Part shown: piece by piece, positions 48,381 to 57,700 of the stretch
Layout of the letters: every line of letters starts with the position of its first letter
Numbering within the stretch: position 1 is the first letter of the stretch
Assembly (NCBI GenBank): GCA_049116315.1
Contig: JAGDZD010000001.1
Location: 186,001-250,000, forward strand
DNA length: 64,000 nt
Source: Thalassobius sp049116315
GTDB taxonomy: Bacteria > Pseudomonadota > Alphaproteobacteria > Rhodobacterales > Rhodobacteraceae
Reading direction: 5' to 3'
Program-made: the position numbers and the translations under genes
The notes under the pieces: model-generated
The model's database searches: none
Told to the model about the DNA's origin: nothing
Seen by the model: only the letters and a program-made list of their open reading frames with translations

Positions 48381-50585
48381 TTAGTTTGTGCCCAACAACC
48401 CGCGTAGCAACTGTTCAATGCCAGACTTGGTTTCGTCTCTGGGCGGTTGAGGCGTGTTTTCGGTCTGGGCCGTGCGTCCCCCGCGCAGCATTGGCAGGGG
48501 TTTGGGGGCAATGCCATCATGCACACGTTTCATGGTCTCATGCCAGATCTCGGCAGGCAGGCCCGATCCCGTGACCCCGGTCAGCGGCGTGTTGTCATCA
48601 TAGCCCATCCAGACCCCCGCAACGTAGTCTGCGGTGAAGCCAATGAACCAAGCGTCTTTGGCGCGTTGAGAAGTGCCGGTTTTCCCGGCGACTTCGCGGT
48701 CCGCCAAGTTGGCGCGACGGCCTGTGCCTTCGGTGGCCACCACATGCATCATCCAGATCAATTCGCGGGCGGCATCTTCGCTGATCACGCGCTCACCGAT
48801 ACCACCAGTTGCCGACATCAGCGGTTCTTCGTCACCTTGCATGCGCAATTCGTTCAGCCCAAACGGGCGCACAGAGCTGCCGCCGTTCAGGATCCCAGCA
48901 TAGGCACCTGTCACCTCAATGAGGGTGGTGTCAGACGCCCCAAGGGCCAGCGAAGGGCCGGCAGCGAGATCCGATCCGATGCCAAAGTCGGTGGCCACTT
49001 GACGCACGTTGTCCAAACCGGCCGAACGCGCAACCTTGACGGCAGGGATGTTTAGCGAGGTGCGCAACGCTTCGGTCAGGGTCACCGGGCCGTGGAATTC
49101 TTTGTCATAGTTTTGAGGGGACCACGGGCCAGAACCGGGGATGGTGATGGTGATCGGTTCGTCCACAACCACATCGTTAGACGACCAGCCAAGCTCAAGC
49201 GCAGTCGCATAAACAAAGGGCTTAAAGGCCGAACCCGTCTGCCGCAGTGCCTGTGTGGCGCGGTTAAAGGCGCCCGCCACCTTGGTTTGGCGTCCGCCAA
49301 CCATGCCGCGCACCGCCCCATCTGCGGACATCACCACGATGGCGGCTTGGGCCTTGGATCCTTCGCGCACCCGGTTTTCAAAAATATAGGTCATCGCCTC
49401 TTCGGCGGCCTGCTGGATGCCTTGGTCCAATGTTGTGCGGATCACCACATCTGCATTTGAGTTGCGGGTGAAGTATTCTGGACCCGAAGACATAACCCAA
49501 TCGGCAAAATACCCCCCAGCACGCGCCTGCGCCGCCGGTGACAATTGGGCCGGTGAGGCAAGCGCCTTTTGGGCGGCGCTGTCTGACAGCAGGCCTTGAT
49601 CTTGCATCAACCCAATCACCACCGCGGCGCGGTTTTGCGAACGCTCTAGGTTGTTGGTAGGGGCCAGTGACGAGGGGGCTGTGAGCAAGCCTGCGATCAT
49701 CGCGCCTTCGGCGGGGGTCAAAGCCGCAGAGGGTTTGCCAAAGAAACGCTGGGCGGCAGCTTCGGCGCCATAGGCCCCGCCCCCCATGTAGGCGCGGTTC
49801 AAATAGATCGAAAGGATTTCGTCTTTGGTGTATTTTGATTCAAGCGCGAGGGCATAGATCGCCTCTTTGATTTTGCGCCACATCGAGCCGCGACGACAAT
49901 CCGCTTCGTAGGCTGCTTCGCTTTCCCAAAGGCTGTCATCAAAGGCGACGCCCAAGCACAGCAGCTTTGCGGTTTGCTGTGTGATGGTTGAGCCGCCGTG
50001 ACCAGACAGAGGGCCGCGCCCTTCGCGCAGGTTGATGCGCACCGCACTTGCCACACCCCGAGGTGAAATCCCCAGATGAGTGTAAAACCGCTTATCTTCG
50101 GTCGCGACGACAGCATTTTTCAGATGAGGAGAGACCGAACCGGCTGTGACCACCCCGCCAAACTGATCTCCGCGCCAGGCAAAAACTTCGCCGTTTCGAT
50201 CCGTAAGTGTGACAGAGCCTTGGGCGCGACCGTCCAACAAAGTGCTGGCCTCGGGCAATGTTGTGTACACCAATCCAATCGCACCAGCGACGATCACAGC
50301 GGTGATGGCCCCAATGCGCCAACTGAAGCCCCAGACCAGCCGGAAAATCCAGCCAAGCAGCCCCAGAACGAGGCGTACAAGGATATTGCGCGACTTTGGG
50401 GCGCGTTTGACCTTGCCGCGGGCGCGGGATGTTTTGGCCTTGGAGGCGGTCTTGCGAGAGGTGGGTTTGGATTTTGGCTTGGGTTTTGGCGTAGATTTCG
50501 ACTTGGCCTTGGGCTTAGGTTTTGACCCAGCCGCATAGCGCCGATCCGCCACCAATGGCGGTTTTTTCCGACCTGAATCACTCAT
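48381..50585 (-). CDS. Class A penicillin-binding protein (PBP1-type)
   Basis: 734 residues. Bifunctional peptidoglycan synthase. A Lys/Pro-rich cytoplasmic tail (KPKPKAKSKSTPKPKPKSK) precedes one transmembrane helix at about 80-105. The glycosyltransferase domain has ATEDKRFYTHLGISPRG (catalytic Glu), GHGGSTITQQTAKL and YLNRAYMGGGAYG; the transpeptidase domain has TGSAFKPFVYATALE (Ser-x-x-Lys), and VAGKTGTSQRAKDAW. ATG 50585 is preferred to 50618 for its short distance to GAGCA. Monocistronic, convergent with mlaAC. Confidence 0.93.
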   Translation of the reverse strand: MSDSGRKKPPLVADRRYAAGSKPKPKAKSKSTPKPKPKSKPTSRKTASKAKTSRARGKVKRAPKSRNILVRLVLGLLGWIFRLVWGFSWRIGAITAVIVAGAIGLVYTTLPEASTLLDGRAQGSVTLTDRNGEVFAWRGDQFGGVVTAGSVSPHLKNAVVATEDKRFYTHLGISPRGVASAVRINLREGRGPLSGHGGSTITQQTAKLLCLGVAFDDSLWESEAAYEADCRRGSMWRKIKEAIYALALESKYTKDEILSIYLNRAYMGGGAYGAEAAAQRFFGKPSAALTPAEGAMIAGLLTAPSSLAPTNNLERSQNRAAVVIGLMQDQGLLSDSAAQKALASPAQLSPAAQARAGGYFADWVMSSGPEYFTRNSNADVVIRTTLDQGIQQAAEEAMTYIFENRVREGSKAQAAIVVMSADGAVRGMVGGRQTKVAGAFNRATQALRQTGSAFKPFVYATALELGWSSNDVVVDEPITITIPGSGPWSPQNYDKEFHGPVTLTEALRTSLNIPAVKVARSAGLDNVRQVATDFGIGSDLAAGPSLALGASDTTLIEVTGAYAGILNGGSSVRPFGLNELRMQGDEEPLMSATGGIGERVISEDAARELIWMMHVVATEGTGRRANLADREVAGKTGTSQRAKDAWFIGFTADYVAGVWMGYDDNTPLTGVTGSGLPAEIWHETMKRVHDGIAPKPLPMLRGGRTAQTENTPQPPRDETKSGIEQLLRGLLGTN

Positions 50586-50677
50586 GGTTTGCTCTGCCCA
50601 GCTTCTCGTTTTGGACATAATACAGCGGGATCACCCGAATGTTGAGACCTCGTTTTACAGTCCAATTGTTCACTGTC

Positions 50678-50723
50678 TGCACAAAAATTAGTCAAACAGG
50701 CAATTATGGTCAAAAATTGTGCA
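50678..50723 (+). promoter_or_regulatory. Spaced inverted repeat upstream of glnK
   Basis: TGCACAA (50678-50684) and TTGTGCA (50717-50723) are perfect inverted arms whose centres lie 39 bases apart. TGCAC/GTGCA is the core of NtrC sites, so nitrogen control of glnK-amtB is plausible, though a normal NtrC site has closer arms. Confidence 0.4.
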
Positions 50724-50842
50724 AATAAACCGGAAGAGCGGCGCATTTTTGGGCTAAACACTTCCCCACTCATAGAGATGTGATGTTGGGTGCCCATGCA
50801 AACTGGCGGGTACTGCCGCACGGAAAAGACAAGGGGATCAAG

Positions 50843-51181
50843 GTGAAATTCATCATTGCTACGATCAAACCGTTCAAGCTTGAGGAGGTCCGCGAGGCGC
50901 TGACCGACATCGGCGTGCGCGGCATGATGGTGACCGAAATTAAAGGTTTCGGCTCACAGTCGGGACATACTGAAATCTATCGCGGCGCAGAATACGCTGT
51001 GAACTTCGTTCCGAAGGTCAAACTGGAAATTGTTGTGAATGCGTCGATGGCTGACCAAGTCGTTGAGACCATCACAAACACCGCGCGCACCGGCAAAATC
51101 GGCGACGGTAAGATTTTTGTTCTGGACGTTGCGCAGGCTGTGCGTGTGCGGACAGGCGAAACCAATGATGACGCTCTGTAA
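50843..51181 (+). CDS. glnK: PII nitrogen regulatory protein
   Basis: 112 residues from a GTG start with AAGGGGATC upstream; the standard PII length decides this start over 50780. Trimeric sensor of 2-oxoglutarate, ATP and ADP; blocks AmtB when nitrogen is plentiful. IKPFKLEEVREALTDIGVRG opens the fold, the T-loop has Tyr51 (YRGAEY), the usual uridylylation site, and TGKIGDGKIFVLDV and RVRTGETNDDAL are PII signatures. Next to amtB (31 bases), so the GlnK name is appropriate. Confidence 0.96.
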   Translation: MKFIIATIKPFKLEEVREALTDIGVRGMMVTEIKGFGSQSGHTEIYRGAEYAVNFVPKVKLEIVVNASMADQVVETITNTARTGKIGDGKIFVLDVAQAVRVRTGETNDDAL

Positions 51182-51212
51182 GCGCGCAATTGGGGAACAA
51201 AAGGACATGAAC

Positions 51213-52532
51213 ATGAAAACTTTCACGAAACTGGCCCTGCCCGCCGCGCTGATCGCGCTGCCGAGCTTGGGCTTTGCACAAGACGAAGCGGCGGCTGCGC
51301 CCAGCTTTGACGAAATCGGCCCCTATCTGATGACAACCCTGTTGTTCTTGATCGGTGGCTTCCTTGTGTTCTGGATGGCCGCTGGTTTTGCCATGCTGGA
51401 AGCGGGCCTGGTACGTTCCAAGAACGTTGCCATGCAGCTGACCAAGAACATGGCGCTGTTTTCGATCGCCGCCATCATGTACTGGCTGGTTGGTTTCAAC
51501 CTGATGTACCCAGGTGATTTCAACGGCTTCTTTGCCTTCAACTTCGTTCCAACCACGCTGGAACCAGTTGGTCTGAGTGCTGCGGATGCCGCTCTGGATT
51601 ATGCTTCGGTTGGCTCTGACTTCTTCTTTCAGTTGATGTTTGTTGCTGCCACAGCGTCGATCGTTTCCGGTGCTTTGGCTGAGCGTATCAAACTGTGGCC
51701 ATTCCTGGTCTTTGTTGTTGTCTTGACTGGCTTCATGTACCCGATTTCCGGTTCCTGGCAGTGGGGCGGCGGTTGGTTGTCCGAGCGGGGCTTCTCTGAC
51801 TTCGCTGGTTCGACCATCGTACACTCTGTTGGTGGCTGGGCTGCTTTGGCTGGCGCCATCGTACTGGGCCCACGTATCGGCAAGTACAAAGACGGCAAAA
51901 CAATTCCAATGCCAGGTTCCAACCTTGCTCTGGCCACTCTGGGTACTTTCATCCTGTGGCTCGGCTGGTTCGGTTTCAACGGCGGTTCGCAACTTGCCAT
52001 GGGCACCGTTGGCGACGTAACTGACGTGTCGCGCATCTTTGCCAACACAAACATGGCCGCTGCGGCTGGTGCGGTTGCTGCTCTGATCCTGACACAGGTT
52101 CTGTACAAGAAGCCTGACTTGACCATGATCCTGAACGGCGCTTTGGCTGGTCTGGTATCGATCACTGCCGAACCTCTGGCCCCATCTTTGTTCAGCTCGC
52201 TGATGATCGGTGCTGTGGGTGGTGTGATTGTTGTTCTCACTGTTCCATTGCTGGACAAGTTCAAAATCGATGACGTTGTTGGCGCCATCCCTGTTCACCT
52301 GTTCGCCGGTATCTGGGGCACCATCGCGGTTGCGTTCTCAGGTTCTGCTACAATTGGTGCACAGCTGACCGGTATCGCGGCTTACGGTGTCTTCACCTTC
52401 GTTGCCTCTCTGGTGCTGTGGTTGATCCTGAAAGCTGTCATGGGCATCCGTGTGAGCGAAGAGGACGAAATCAACGGTTTGGACATGTCTGAATTGGGCA
52501 TGGAAGCTTATCCCGAGTTTTCAAAAGGCTAA
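51213..52532 (+). CDS. amtB: Ammonium transporter AmtB
   Basis: 439 residues. A cleavable signal (TKLALPAALIALPSLGFA) and 11 membrane helices. Conserved AmtB segments: FWMAAGFAMLEAGLVRSKN, DFAGSTIVHSVGGWAALAGA (first pore His), GTFILWLGWFGFNGGSQL, and VHLFAGIWGTIAVAF (second pore His). ATG 51213 lies 7 bases after AAGGA; the ATG at 51207 is too close. Codons favour GCT, GGT and CTG more than neighbouring genes, which suggests high expression. GlnK sits just upstream. Confidence 0.96.
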   Translation: MKTFTKLALPAALIALPSLGFAQDEAAAAPSFDEIGPYLMTTLLFLIGGFLVFWMAAGFAMLEAGLVRSKNVAMQLTKNMALFSIAAIMYWLVGFNLMYPGDFNGFFAFNFVPTTLEPVGLSAADAALDYASVGSDFFFQLMFVAATASIVSGALAERIKLWPFLVFVVVLTGFMYPISGSWQWGGGWLSERGFSDFAGSTIVHSVGGWAALAGAIVLGPRIGKYKDGKTIPMPGSNLALATLGTFILWLGWFGFNGGSQLAMGTVGDVTDVSRIFANTNMAAAAGAVAALILTQVLYKKPDLTMILNGALAGLVSITAEPLAPSLFSSLMIGAVGGVIVVLTVPLLDKFKIDDVVGAIPVHLFAGIWGTIAVAFSGSATIGAQLTGIAAYGVFTFVASLVLWLILKAVMGIRVSEEDEINGLDMSELGMEAYPEFSKG

Positions 52533-52562
52533 TATCCCCCAAGGGATCTAGCGAAAAGTTTG

Positions 52563-52592
52563 ACCCGGGCGTCTGTGGCGCCCGGGTTTTCT
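52563..52592 (+). terminator. Terminator after amtB
   Basis: ACCCGGGCG (52563-52571) pairs with CGCCCGGGT (52579-52587), followed by TTTTCTT. Confidence 0.9.
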
Positions 52593-52604
52593 TATGTCTG
52601 CTGG

Positions 52605-52775
52605 TTAAAGGAGTGCGCGGGCGCGCACGCTGGAGGTCTCACGTCTTTGGCTGGGCCAAAGTCGCTCGGGGTGACGCCAGCGACAGGGGTGAAAATCCTG
52701 CCATACCGCGGCTTGGGGCTTGGCCTTTTGTGGGGTGCGCCGTAGGGTGGGTGTCCCGAAGAAGAGAGGACCTTC
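52605..52775 (+). ncRNA. Highly structured leader before tex, or small RNA
   Basis: Four consecutive hairpins: GTGCGCG (52613-52619) with CGCGCAC (52622-52628); CTTTGGC-TGG-GCCAAAG (52645-52661); GTCGCT (52661-52666) with AGCGAC (52679-52684); CAGG (52684-52687) with CCTG (52697-52700). It looks like a structured RNA element upstream of tex. GGTGAAAATCC followed by CCGC faintly recalls the cobalamin riboswitch core, but no B12 box follows. Type unknown. Confidence 0.4.
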
Positions 52776-55079
52776 ATGGCCAGCGATCCAACGCCCCGCA
52801 TCAGTCAAACCATTGCCAGTGAAATTGGGGCCCAGCCACATCAAGTCAGCGCCGCTGTTCAATTGTTGGATGAAGGTTCCACCGTGCCATTTGTGGCGCG
52901 ATATCGCAAAGAGGCAACCGGCGGGTTGGATGACACGCAGCTGCGGACCCTGTCGGATCGCCTCACCTATTTGCGCGAATTAGAGACGCGCCGGGCAGCG
53001 ATCATCGACTCGGTCAAAGGGCAGGACAAACTAACCGCAGACTTGGCCAAGGCCATCGGTTTGGCCGAAACCAAAGCCCAGCTGGAAGATCTTTATCTGC
53101 CCTATAAGCCGAAACGACGTACGCGGGCGATGATTGCGCGTGAAAATGGATTGGCCCCCTTGGTGGAGGCCATATTGGCGGATCGAACGGCTGATCCAGA
53201 GGTCTTGGCCGCGGCCTATCTGGGGGAGGCGGTGCCCACCCTCAAAGATGCTTTGAACGGCGCGCGTGACATCGTGGTAGAAGGGCTGGCCGAGAATGCC
53301 GATTTGGTTGGGCGCTTGCGCAGCTTTATGCAACAGAACGCTGAGGTGCGTGCCAAGGTGATTGAGGGCCAAGAGCAGGCTGGGGCTAAGTTTTCAGACT
53401 ACTTTGCACACACCGAAAAGTGGAGCGCCGTGCCAAGTCACCGGGCGTTGGCCATGATGCGGGCCAGCAACGAAGGGGTGCTCACCGTTGATATCGAACC
53501 CCAAGACGAGGTTGCCGATCGCCCCGCAAATATGGTGGCGGCAACCTTGCAGGCCTCTGGCGATGGGCCCGCCGATCTGTGGCTGCGCAAGACGGCTGGT
53601 TGGGCGTGGCGCGTGAAACTGAGCCTGTCAATGACGTTGGATTTGATGGGAGATTTACGCAAACGGGCCCAAGAGGATGCGATCAAGGTCTTTGCGCGCA
53701 ACCTCAAAGATTTGTTGTTGGCGGCGCCAGCCGGGGCAAAAACCACCATTGGTTTGGATCCGGGCATTCGCACGGGGGTGAAAGTGGCGGTGGTCGATGC
53801 AACCGGCAAAGTTTTGGACACGGCGACGATCTATCCTTTCCAACCCAAAAACGACTTGCGGGGGTCGCAAGTGGTGTTGTCGGCGCTGATCCGTAAACAC
53901 AACGTGGCTTTGATTGCGATTGGCAACGGGACGGCCAGCCGTGAAACGGAAAAGATGGTTGCTGAACTGCTTGGCGATTTGCCTGCCCCGAAACCCACCA
54001 AAGTGATCGTCTCTGAGGCGGGCGCCTCTGTATATTCGGCCTCCGAATTGGCTGCTCGGGAATTTCCCGATCTCGACGTCAGCTTGCGCGGCGCGGTGTC
54101 GATTGCCCGCCGCCTACAAGATCCCTTGGCAGAACTGGTCAAGATCGAGCCGAAATCCATCGGTGTGGGTCAGTATCAACACGACGTGGATCAATTCCAA
54201 CTGGGGCGCGCCCTAGAGGCCGTCGTCGAAGACGCGGTGAACGCGGTTGGGGTTGACTTGAATATGGCCTCTGCGCCACTGCTGGCGCGCGTCTCTGGGC
54301 TTGGCGAAACGCTGGCGGAATCCATCGTGGCGCATCGTGATTTGAACGGGGCGTTTAGGACGCGCAAAGAGCTGTTGAAGGTTGCGCGTTTGGGACCTCG
54401 TGCCTTTGAACAATGTGCGGGTTTCTTGAAAATCACCGATGGCTCCGAGCCGCTTGATGCCTCAACGGTTCACCCAGAGGCCTACGGCGTGGCGCGCAAG
54501 ATTGTTCAGGCTTGCGGTCGCGACCTGCGCAGCCTGCTGGGGGATGAAGCCCAATTGCGCCGCCTCAATGCGCGGGATTTTGTCGATGATACGTTTGGCC
54601 TGCCCACCGTTCAGGACATTCTGAGCGAGCTGGAAAAGCCGGGCCGTGATCCGCGCCCAAGCTTTAAAACGGCCAGCTTTGCCGATGGTGTCGACACCAT
54701 CACCGATCTCAAGCCAGGCATGTCGCTCGAAGGCACCGTGACCAATGTTGCGGCCTTCGGTGCTTTCGTTGACGTGGGCGTGCATCAAGATGGCCTTGTG
54801 CATGTCAGCCAGCTGGCGGATCGTTTCGTCAAAGACCCCCATGAGATTGTCAAAGCCGGGGACGTCGTCAAAGTCCGCGTGACCGAGGTGGATGTGCCGC
54901 GCAAACGCATCGGGCTTTCGATGCGCAAAGATGGGGGCGGCACGCGCGACAAAACCGATCCCAAACCCGCCCGAGGTGGGGCGCCAAGACATGCCAAAAC
55001 CCACGCCAAACCCAAATCTCAAGGTCAGGAAACCGGTGCATTGGGGGCGGCCTTGCGCGACGCCTTCAAGAAAGGGTGA
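52776..55079 (+). CDS. tex: Tex-type S1 RNA-binding transcription accessory protein
   Basis: 767 residues, full length for Tex. Order of domains: helical N-terminal (about 1-190, with ARYRKEATGGLDDTQLRTLS), YqgF/RNase H-like (about 320-450, GLDPGIRTGVKVAVVDATGK), helix-hairpin-helix tandem (about 485-560, APLLARVSGLGETLAESIVA and FRTRKELLKVARLGPRAFEQ), and a C-terminal S1 domain (GTVTNVAAFGAFVDVGVHQ then DGLVHVSQLADRFVK). Binds nucleic acid and affects transcription in several bacteria. ATG 52776 follows AGAGGA. The Lys-rich tail ends in LGAALRDAFKKG. Confidence 0.95.
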   Translation: MASDPTPRISQTIASEIGAQPHQVSAAVQLLDEGSTVPFVARYRKEATGGLDDTQLRTLSDRLTYLRELETRRAAIIDSVKGQDKLTADLAKAIGLAETKAQLEDLYLPYKPKRRTRAMIARENGLAPLVEAILADRTADPEVLAAAYLGEAVPTLKDALNGARDIVVEGLAENADLVGRLRSFMQQNAEVRAKVIEGQEQAGAKFSDYFAHTEKWSAVPSHRALAMMRASNEGVLTVDIEPQDEVADRPANMVAATLQASGDGPADLWLRKTAGWAWRVKLSLSMTLDLMGDLRKRAQEDAIKVFARNLKDLLLAAPAGAKTTIGLDPGIRTGVKVAVVDATGKVLDTATIYPFQPKNDLRGSQVVLSALIRKHNVALIAIGNGTASRETEKMVAELLGDLPAPKPTKVIVSEAGASVYSASELAAREFPDLDVSLRGAVSIARRLQDPLAELVKIEPKSIGVGQYQHDVDQFQLGRALEAVVEDAVNAVGVDLNMASAPLLARVSGLGETLAESIVAHRDLNGAFRTRKELLKVARLGPRAFEQCAGFLKITDGSEPLDASTVHPEAYGVARKIVQACGRDLRSLLGDEAQLRRLNARDFVDDTFGLPTVQDILSELEKPGRDPRPSFKTASFADGVDTITDLKPGMSLEGTVTNVAAFGAFVDVGVHQDGLVHVSQLADRFVKDPHEIVKAGDVVKVRVTEVDVPRKRIGLSMRKDGGGTRDKTDPKPARGGAPRHAKTHAKPKSQGQETGALGAALRDAFKKG

Positions 55080-55140
55080 GGTTCCGTGCCTTGTGGTTCG
55101 GCCCAATCTCAGCTTTGGTGGCAAGGACGGAGGATCTGAA

Positions 55141-55641
55141 ATGCGCATAGGCTATGTCATGGTGTCCAACCGTGGCGACACCAATCGGGTGCTCACGGCA
55201 GTGGCGGCGCAGCTGCGCGCCGAGGGGCTGTGTTTGGCCGGGGCGGTGCAGTCAGATACCGACTGCGCGCCGGGGGGCAAATGTGACATGGATCTCGAAA
55301 TTTTGCCCGCCGGGCCAGTGGTGCGGATCTCACAATCTTTGGGTGCGCAATCTCGGGGCTGCCGCTTGGATCCTGTGGCGCTGGAACAAGCCGTCGGCCT
55401 CACAGAGGCCCGCCTGAACGACGCAACACCTGACGTCGTGATCCTCAACAAATTTGGCAAACACGAAGCTGAAGGGCGTGGATTTCGCAGCACCGTGGCG
55501 CGCGCCCTAGAAGCAGACCTGCCGATATTGGTCGGGGTGAACGCCACCAATATGGCCGCCTTTGAGGCCTTCACGGGTGGTTTGGCCGAAGCGGCAGGTG
55601 ACAGTGTTGAAACCGTTCTCTCTTGGTTGAACCGGGGCTGA
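55141..55641 (+). CDS. DUF2478 domain protein
   Basis: 166 residues. Matches what I know of DUF2478 (PF10649): MRIGYVMVSNRGDTNRVLTA start, a CAPGGKCDMDLEILPAGPVV stretch with two cysteines, RLDPVALEQAV, VVILNKFGKHEAEGRGFR, and LPILVGVNATNMAAFEAFTG. The fold looks like a P-loop NTPase relative but lacks a Walker A; some relatives are fused to or adjacent to molybdenum transport genes, absent here. GGAGG 7 bases before ATG 55141. Starts 61 bases after tex. Confidence 0.75.
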   Translation: MRIGYVMVSNRGDTNRVLTAVAAQLRAEGLCLAGAVQSDTDCAPGGKCDMDLEILPAGPVVRISQSLGAQSRGCRLDPVALEQAVGLTEARLNDATPDVVILNKFGKHEAEGRGFRSTVARALEADLPILVGVNATNMAAFEAFTGGLAEAAGDSVETVLSWLNRG

Positions 55642-55642
55642 T

Positions 55643-55668
55643 TTCATCTTGCCACAAATACTCAATTC
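55643..55668 (-). repeat. Interspersed GAGTATTT-type repeat, copy 7
   Basis: On the minus strand: GAATTGAGTATTTGTGGCAA then GATGAAAT, close to the family core. Just after the DUF2478 stop. Confidence 0.7.
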
Positions 55669-55797
55669 CAACGCCTTTCTTTACCGGGGCGTTTTGGGCA
55701 AAGTTCAAACGACACCCACACCGGGCGCGACATCCGCGTCGCTGGCCAAGACCGGCCCTCGGCAGGGTGGTGTACTCACATAGACCAAGGGGGCCTT

Positions 55798-57492
55798 ATG
55801 GCAGATCTGGGAAAACGCATCGATCAGGGACGGGGGGTCACACCGGCGGATCTCGTTTTGCGCGGCGGCAAGATGCTGGATCTCATGACCGGCGCCTTGC
55901 TCGAAGGGGACATCGCCATCTGTGGGGACACGATTGTGGGCACCATGGGCACCTATGAGGGCACCCGGGTTCTGGATGTGTCAGGACAAATCTTGGTGCC
56001 GGGCTTTATTGACACGCATCTGCACATCGAAAGCTCGCTGGTAACGCCGTTTGAATTTGACCGCTGTGTTTTGCCTTGCGGCGTGACCACGGCCATTTGC
56101 GACCCGCATGAGATTGCCAATGTCATTGGGCCCGACGGCATTCGTTACTTTCAACAAGCCGCCTTGCAAACCTTGATGAGCATCAAAGTGCAGCTGTCGT
56201 CCTGTGTGCCGTCCACAGATATGGAAACGGCCGGCGCACAGATCGACGCAAAAGACATTGCCGAGCTTATGGCCCATCCCACTGGCATCGGCTTGGCCGA
56301 GTTCATGAACTTCCCCGGAGTGTTGTTCAAAGACCCTGCCGTGATGGAGAAATTGGCTTTGTTTGACGGGCAACACATCGACGGGCACGCTCCGCTGCTG
56401 CTGGGCAATGATCTGAATGGGTATATCTCTGCTGGAATCCGCACCGAACACGAAGCCACCAGCGCCGAAGAGGCACTTGAAAAGCTGCGCAAGGGCATGC
56501 GGGTGCTGATCCGCGAAGGCTCGGTGTCCAAAGACCTGCACGCTTTGGCCCCAATTTTATCGGAGCGCACGGCTCCCTACCTGTGCCTGTGCACGGACGA
56601 TCGCAATCCGCTGGATATCGCTGAATACGGCCACTTGGATTATATGATCCGCACGGCGATCTCCTTGGGTGCACCGGTTTTGGCCGCCTATCGGGCCGCC
56701 AGCCTATCGGCCGCCGAGGCCTTTGGCCTGAAAGATCGCGGTCAAATTGCTCCGGGCAAACGGGCCGATATCGTGGCGCTTACGGATCTGGAAGCCTGCG
56801 ATGTGCAGCGCGTCATCGCGGGCGGCATTGTTGTGGATGATGCGGCCTTTGCAGCGCGCAAGGAAATTGCGCCAGTTGGGCGACACTCCGTGCAGGCCCC
56901 CAAGGTGGCAGCGCAGCATTTCCGCACCGCGGGCAATCGCGAAGACACCGATGTGATTGGCATCATCGAAGGCAAAATCATCACCGAGCATCTGCATGAG
57001 GTGATTGCCATTCAAGATGGGGACAAACGGCCCGATATCAGCCGTGATCTGATCAAGATCGCCGTGATTGAACGGCATGGCAAGAACGGCAACATGGCCA
57101 CAGGCTTTGTCCGTGGCTTTGGCCTGCAGAAAGGCGCCATTGCTTCGACGGTCTGTCATGACCACCACAATATCGCGGTTGTTGGCGCTGATTATGACGA
57201 CATGGCTTTAGCCGCCAACCGGCTCAGCGAGATCGAGGGCGGCTTTGTGGTCTGCGACGGTGGCAAGATTTTGGCAGAGTTGCCCCTGCCTGTCGCAGGT
57301 TTGATGAGCCTTGATCCGTTTGAGACGGTGCGGGATCAGCTGATTGAATTGCGCACGGCGGCGCGAAGCCTCGGCGTCACCTTGGAAGAGCCGTTCTTGC
57401 AGCTGGCGTTTTTGGCACTGCCCGTGATTCCAAATCTCAAAATCACGGATCGCGGTCTGGTTGACGTAAACAAATTCGAGATAATTTCCTGA
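55798..57492 (+). CDS. ade: Adenine deaminase
   Basis: 564 residues. Deaminates adenine to hypoxanthine in purine salvage and in nitrogen release. Amidohydrolase metal ligands: PGFIDTHLHIESS (His-x-His and Glu), DPHEIANVIG, and CTDDRNPLDI (Asp). The AICDPHEIANV and YISAGIRTEHEATSAEEALE segments are distinctive of Ade. GASTV-type C-terminal part VCHDHHNIAVVGADYDDMA is complete. Not to be confused with the ADAL-type enzymes, which lack these C-terminal segments. Monocistronic. Confidence 0.95.
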   Translation: MADLGKRIDQGRGVTPADLVLRGGKMLDLMTGALLEGDIAICGDTIVGTMGTYEGTRVLDVSGQILVPGFIDTHLHIESSLVTPFEFDRCVLPCGVTTAICDPHEIANVIGPDGIRYFQQAALQTLMSIKVQLSSCVPSTDMETAGAQIDAKDIAELMAHPTGIGLAEFMNFPGVLFKDPAVMEKLALFDGQHIDGHAPLLLGNDLNGYISAGIRTEHEATSAEEALEKLRKGMRVLIREGSVSKDLHALAPILSERTAPYLCLCTDDRNPLDIAEYGHLDYMIRTAISLGAPVLAAYRAASLSAAEAFGLKDRGQIAPGKRADIVALTDLEACDVQRVIAGGIVVDDAAFAARKEIAPVGRHSVQAPKVAAQHFRTAGNREDTDVIGIIEGKIITEHLHEVIAIQDGDKRPDISRDLIKIAVIERHGKNGNMATGFVRGFGLQKGAIASTVCHDHHNIAVVGADYDDMALAANRLSEIEGGFVVCDGGKILAELPLPVAGLMSLDPFETVRDQLIELRTAARSLGVTLEEPFLQLAFLALPVIPNLKITDRGLVDVNKFEIIS

Positions 57493-57589
57493 TTTCTTTT
57501 GGGGAGTTACCCGTCAATATTCTGTCGTCAAAAATAAATCTTCACAAAGTGCACAGTTTTGAAGACTCTTGCGAGGATTGTGCTAGGTT

Positions 57590-57700
57590 TATCCGCGAAT
57601 CGATGTTCTGCGGGCTGGGCTTTGGGAGGAGACCCGTTCGCTAACCCCTCTTCGCGATGGGGGAGACACCCGGCCTTTCATGGCCGGGTGTTCTTGTTTC
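57590..57700 (+). ncRNA. Candidate small RNA with its own promoter and terminator
   Basis: TTGAAG (57559-57564) and TAGGTT (57584-57589), 19 bases apart, form a plausible promoter. The ~100-nt transcript would contain GGGAGGAGACCC and CCCCTCTTCGCGATGGGG and end at the terminator at 57666-57700. No known family recognised. It could also be a leader of fbp that terminates early. Confidence 0.35.
57666..57700 (+). terminator. Intrinsic terminator upstream of fbp
   Basis: ACACCCGGCC (57666-57675) pairs perfectly with GGCCGGGTGT (57682-57691) over TTTCAT, followed by TCTTGTTTC. It does not follow a protein gene closely (174 bases after ade). Confidence 0.85.

Noticed and set aside
51072..52298. 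408-codon minus-strand ORF opposite amtB
   Set aside because: Shadow of the strongly conserved amtB; translation is Gln/Asn/His-rich without any domain.
52680..52712. Cobalamin riboswitch-like core (GGTGAAAATCC...CCGC)
   Set aside because: No B12 box and no cobalamin gene downstream; kept only as an unassigned structured element.
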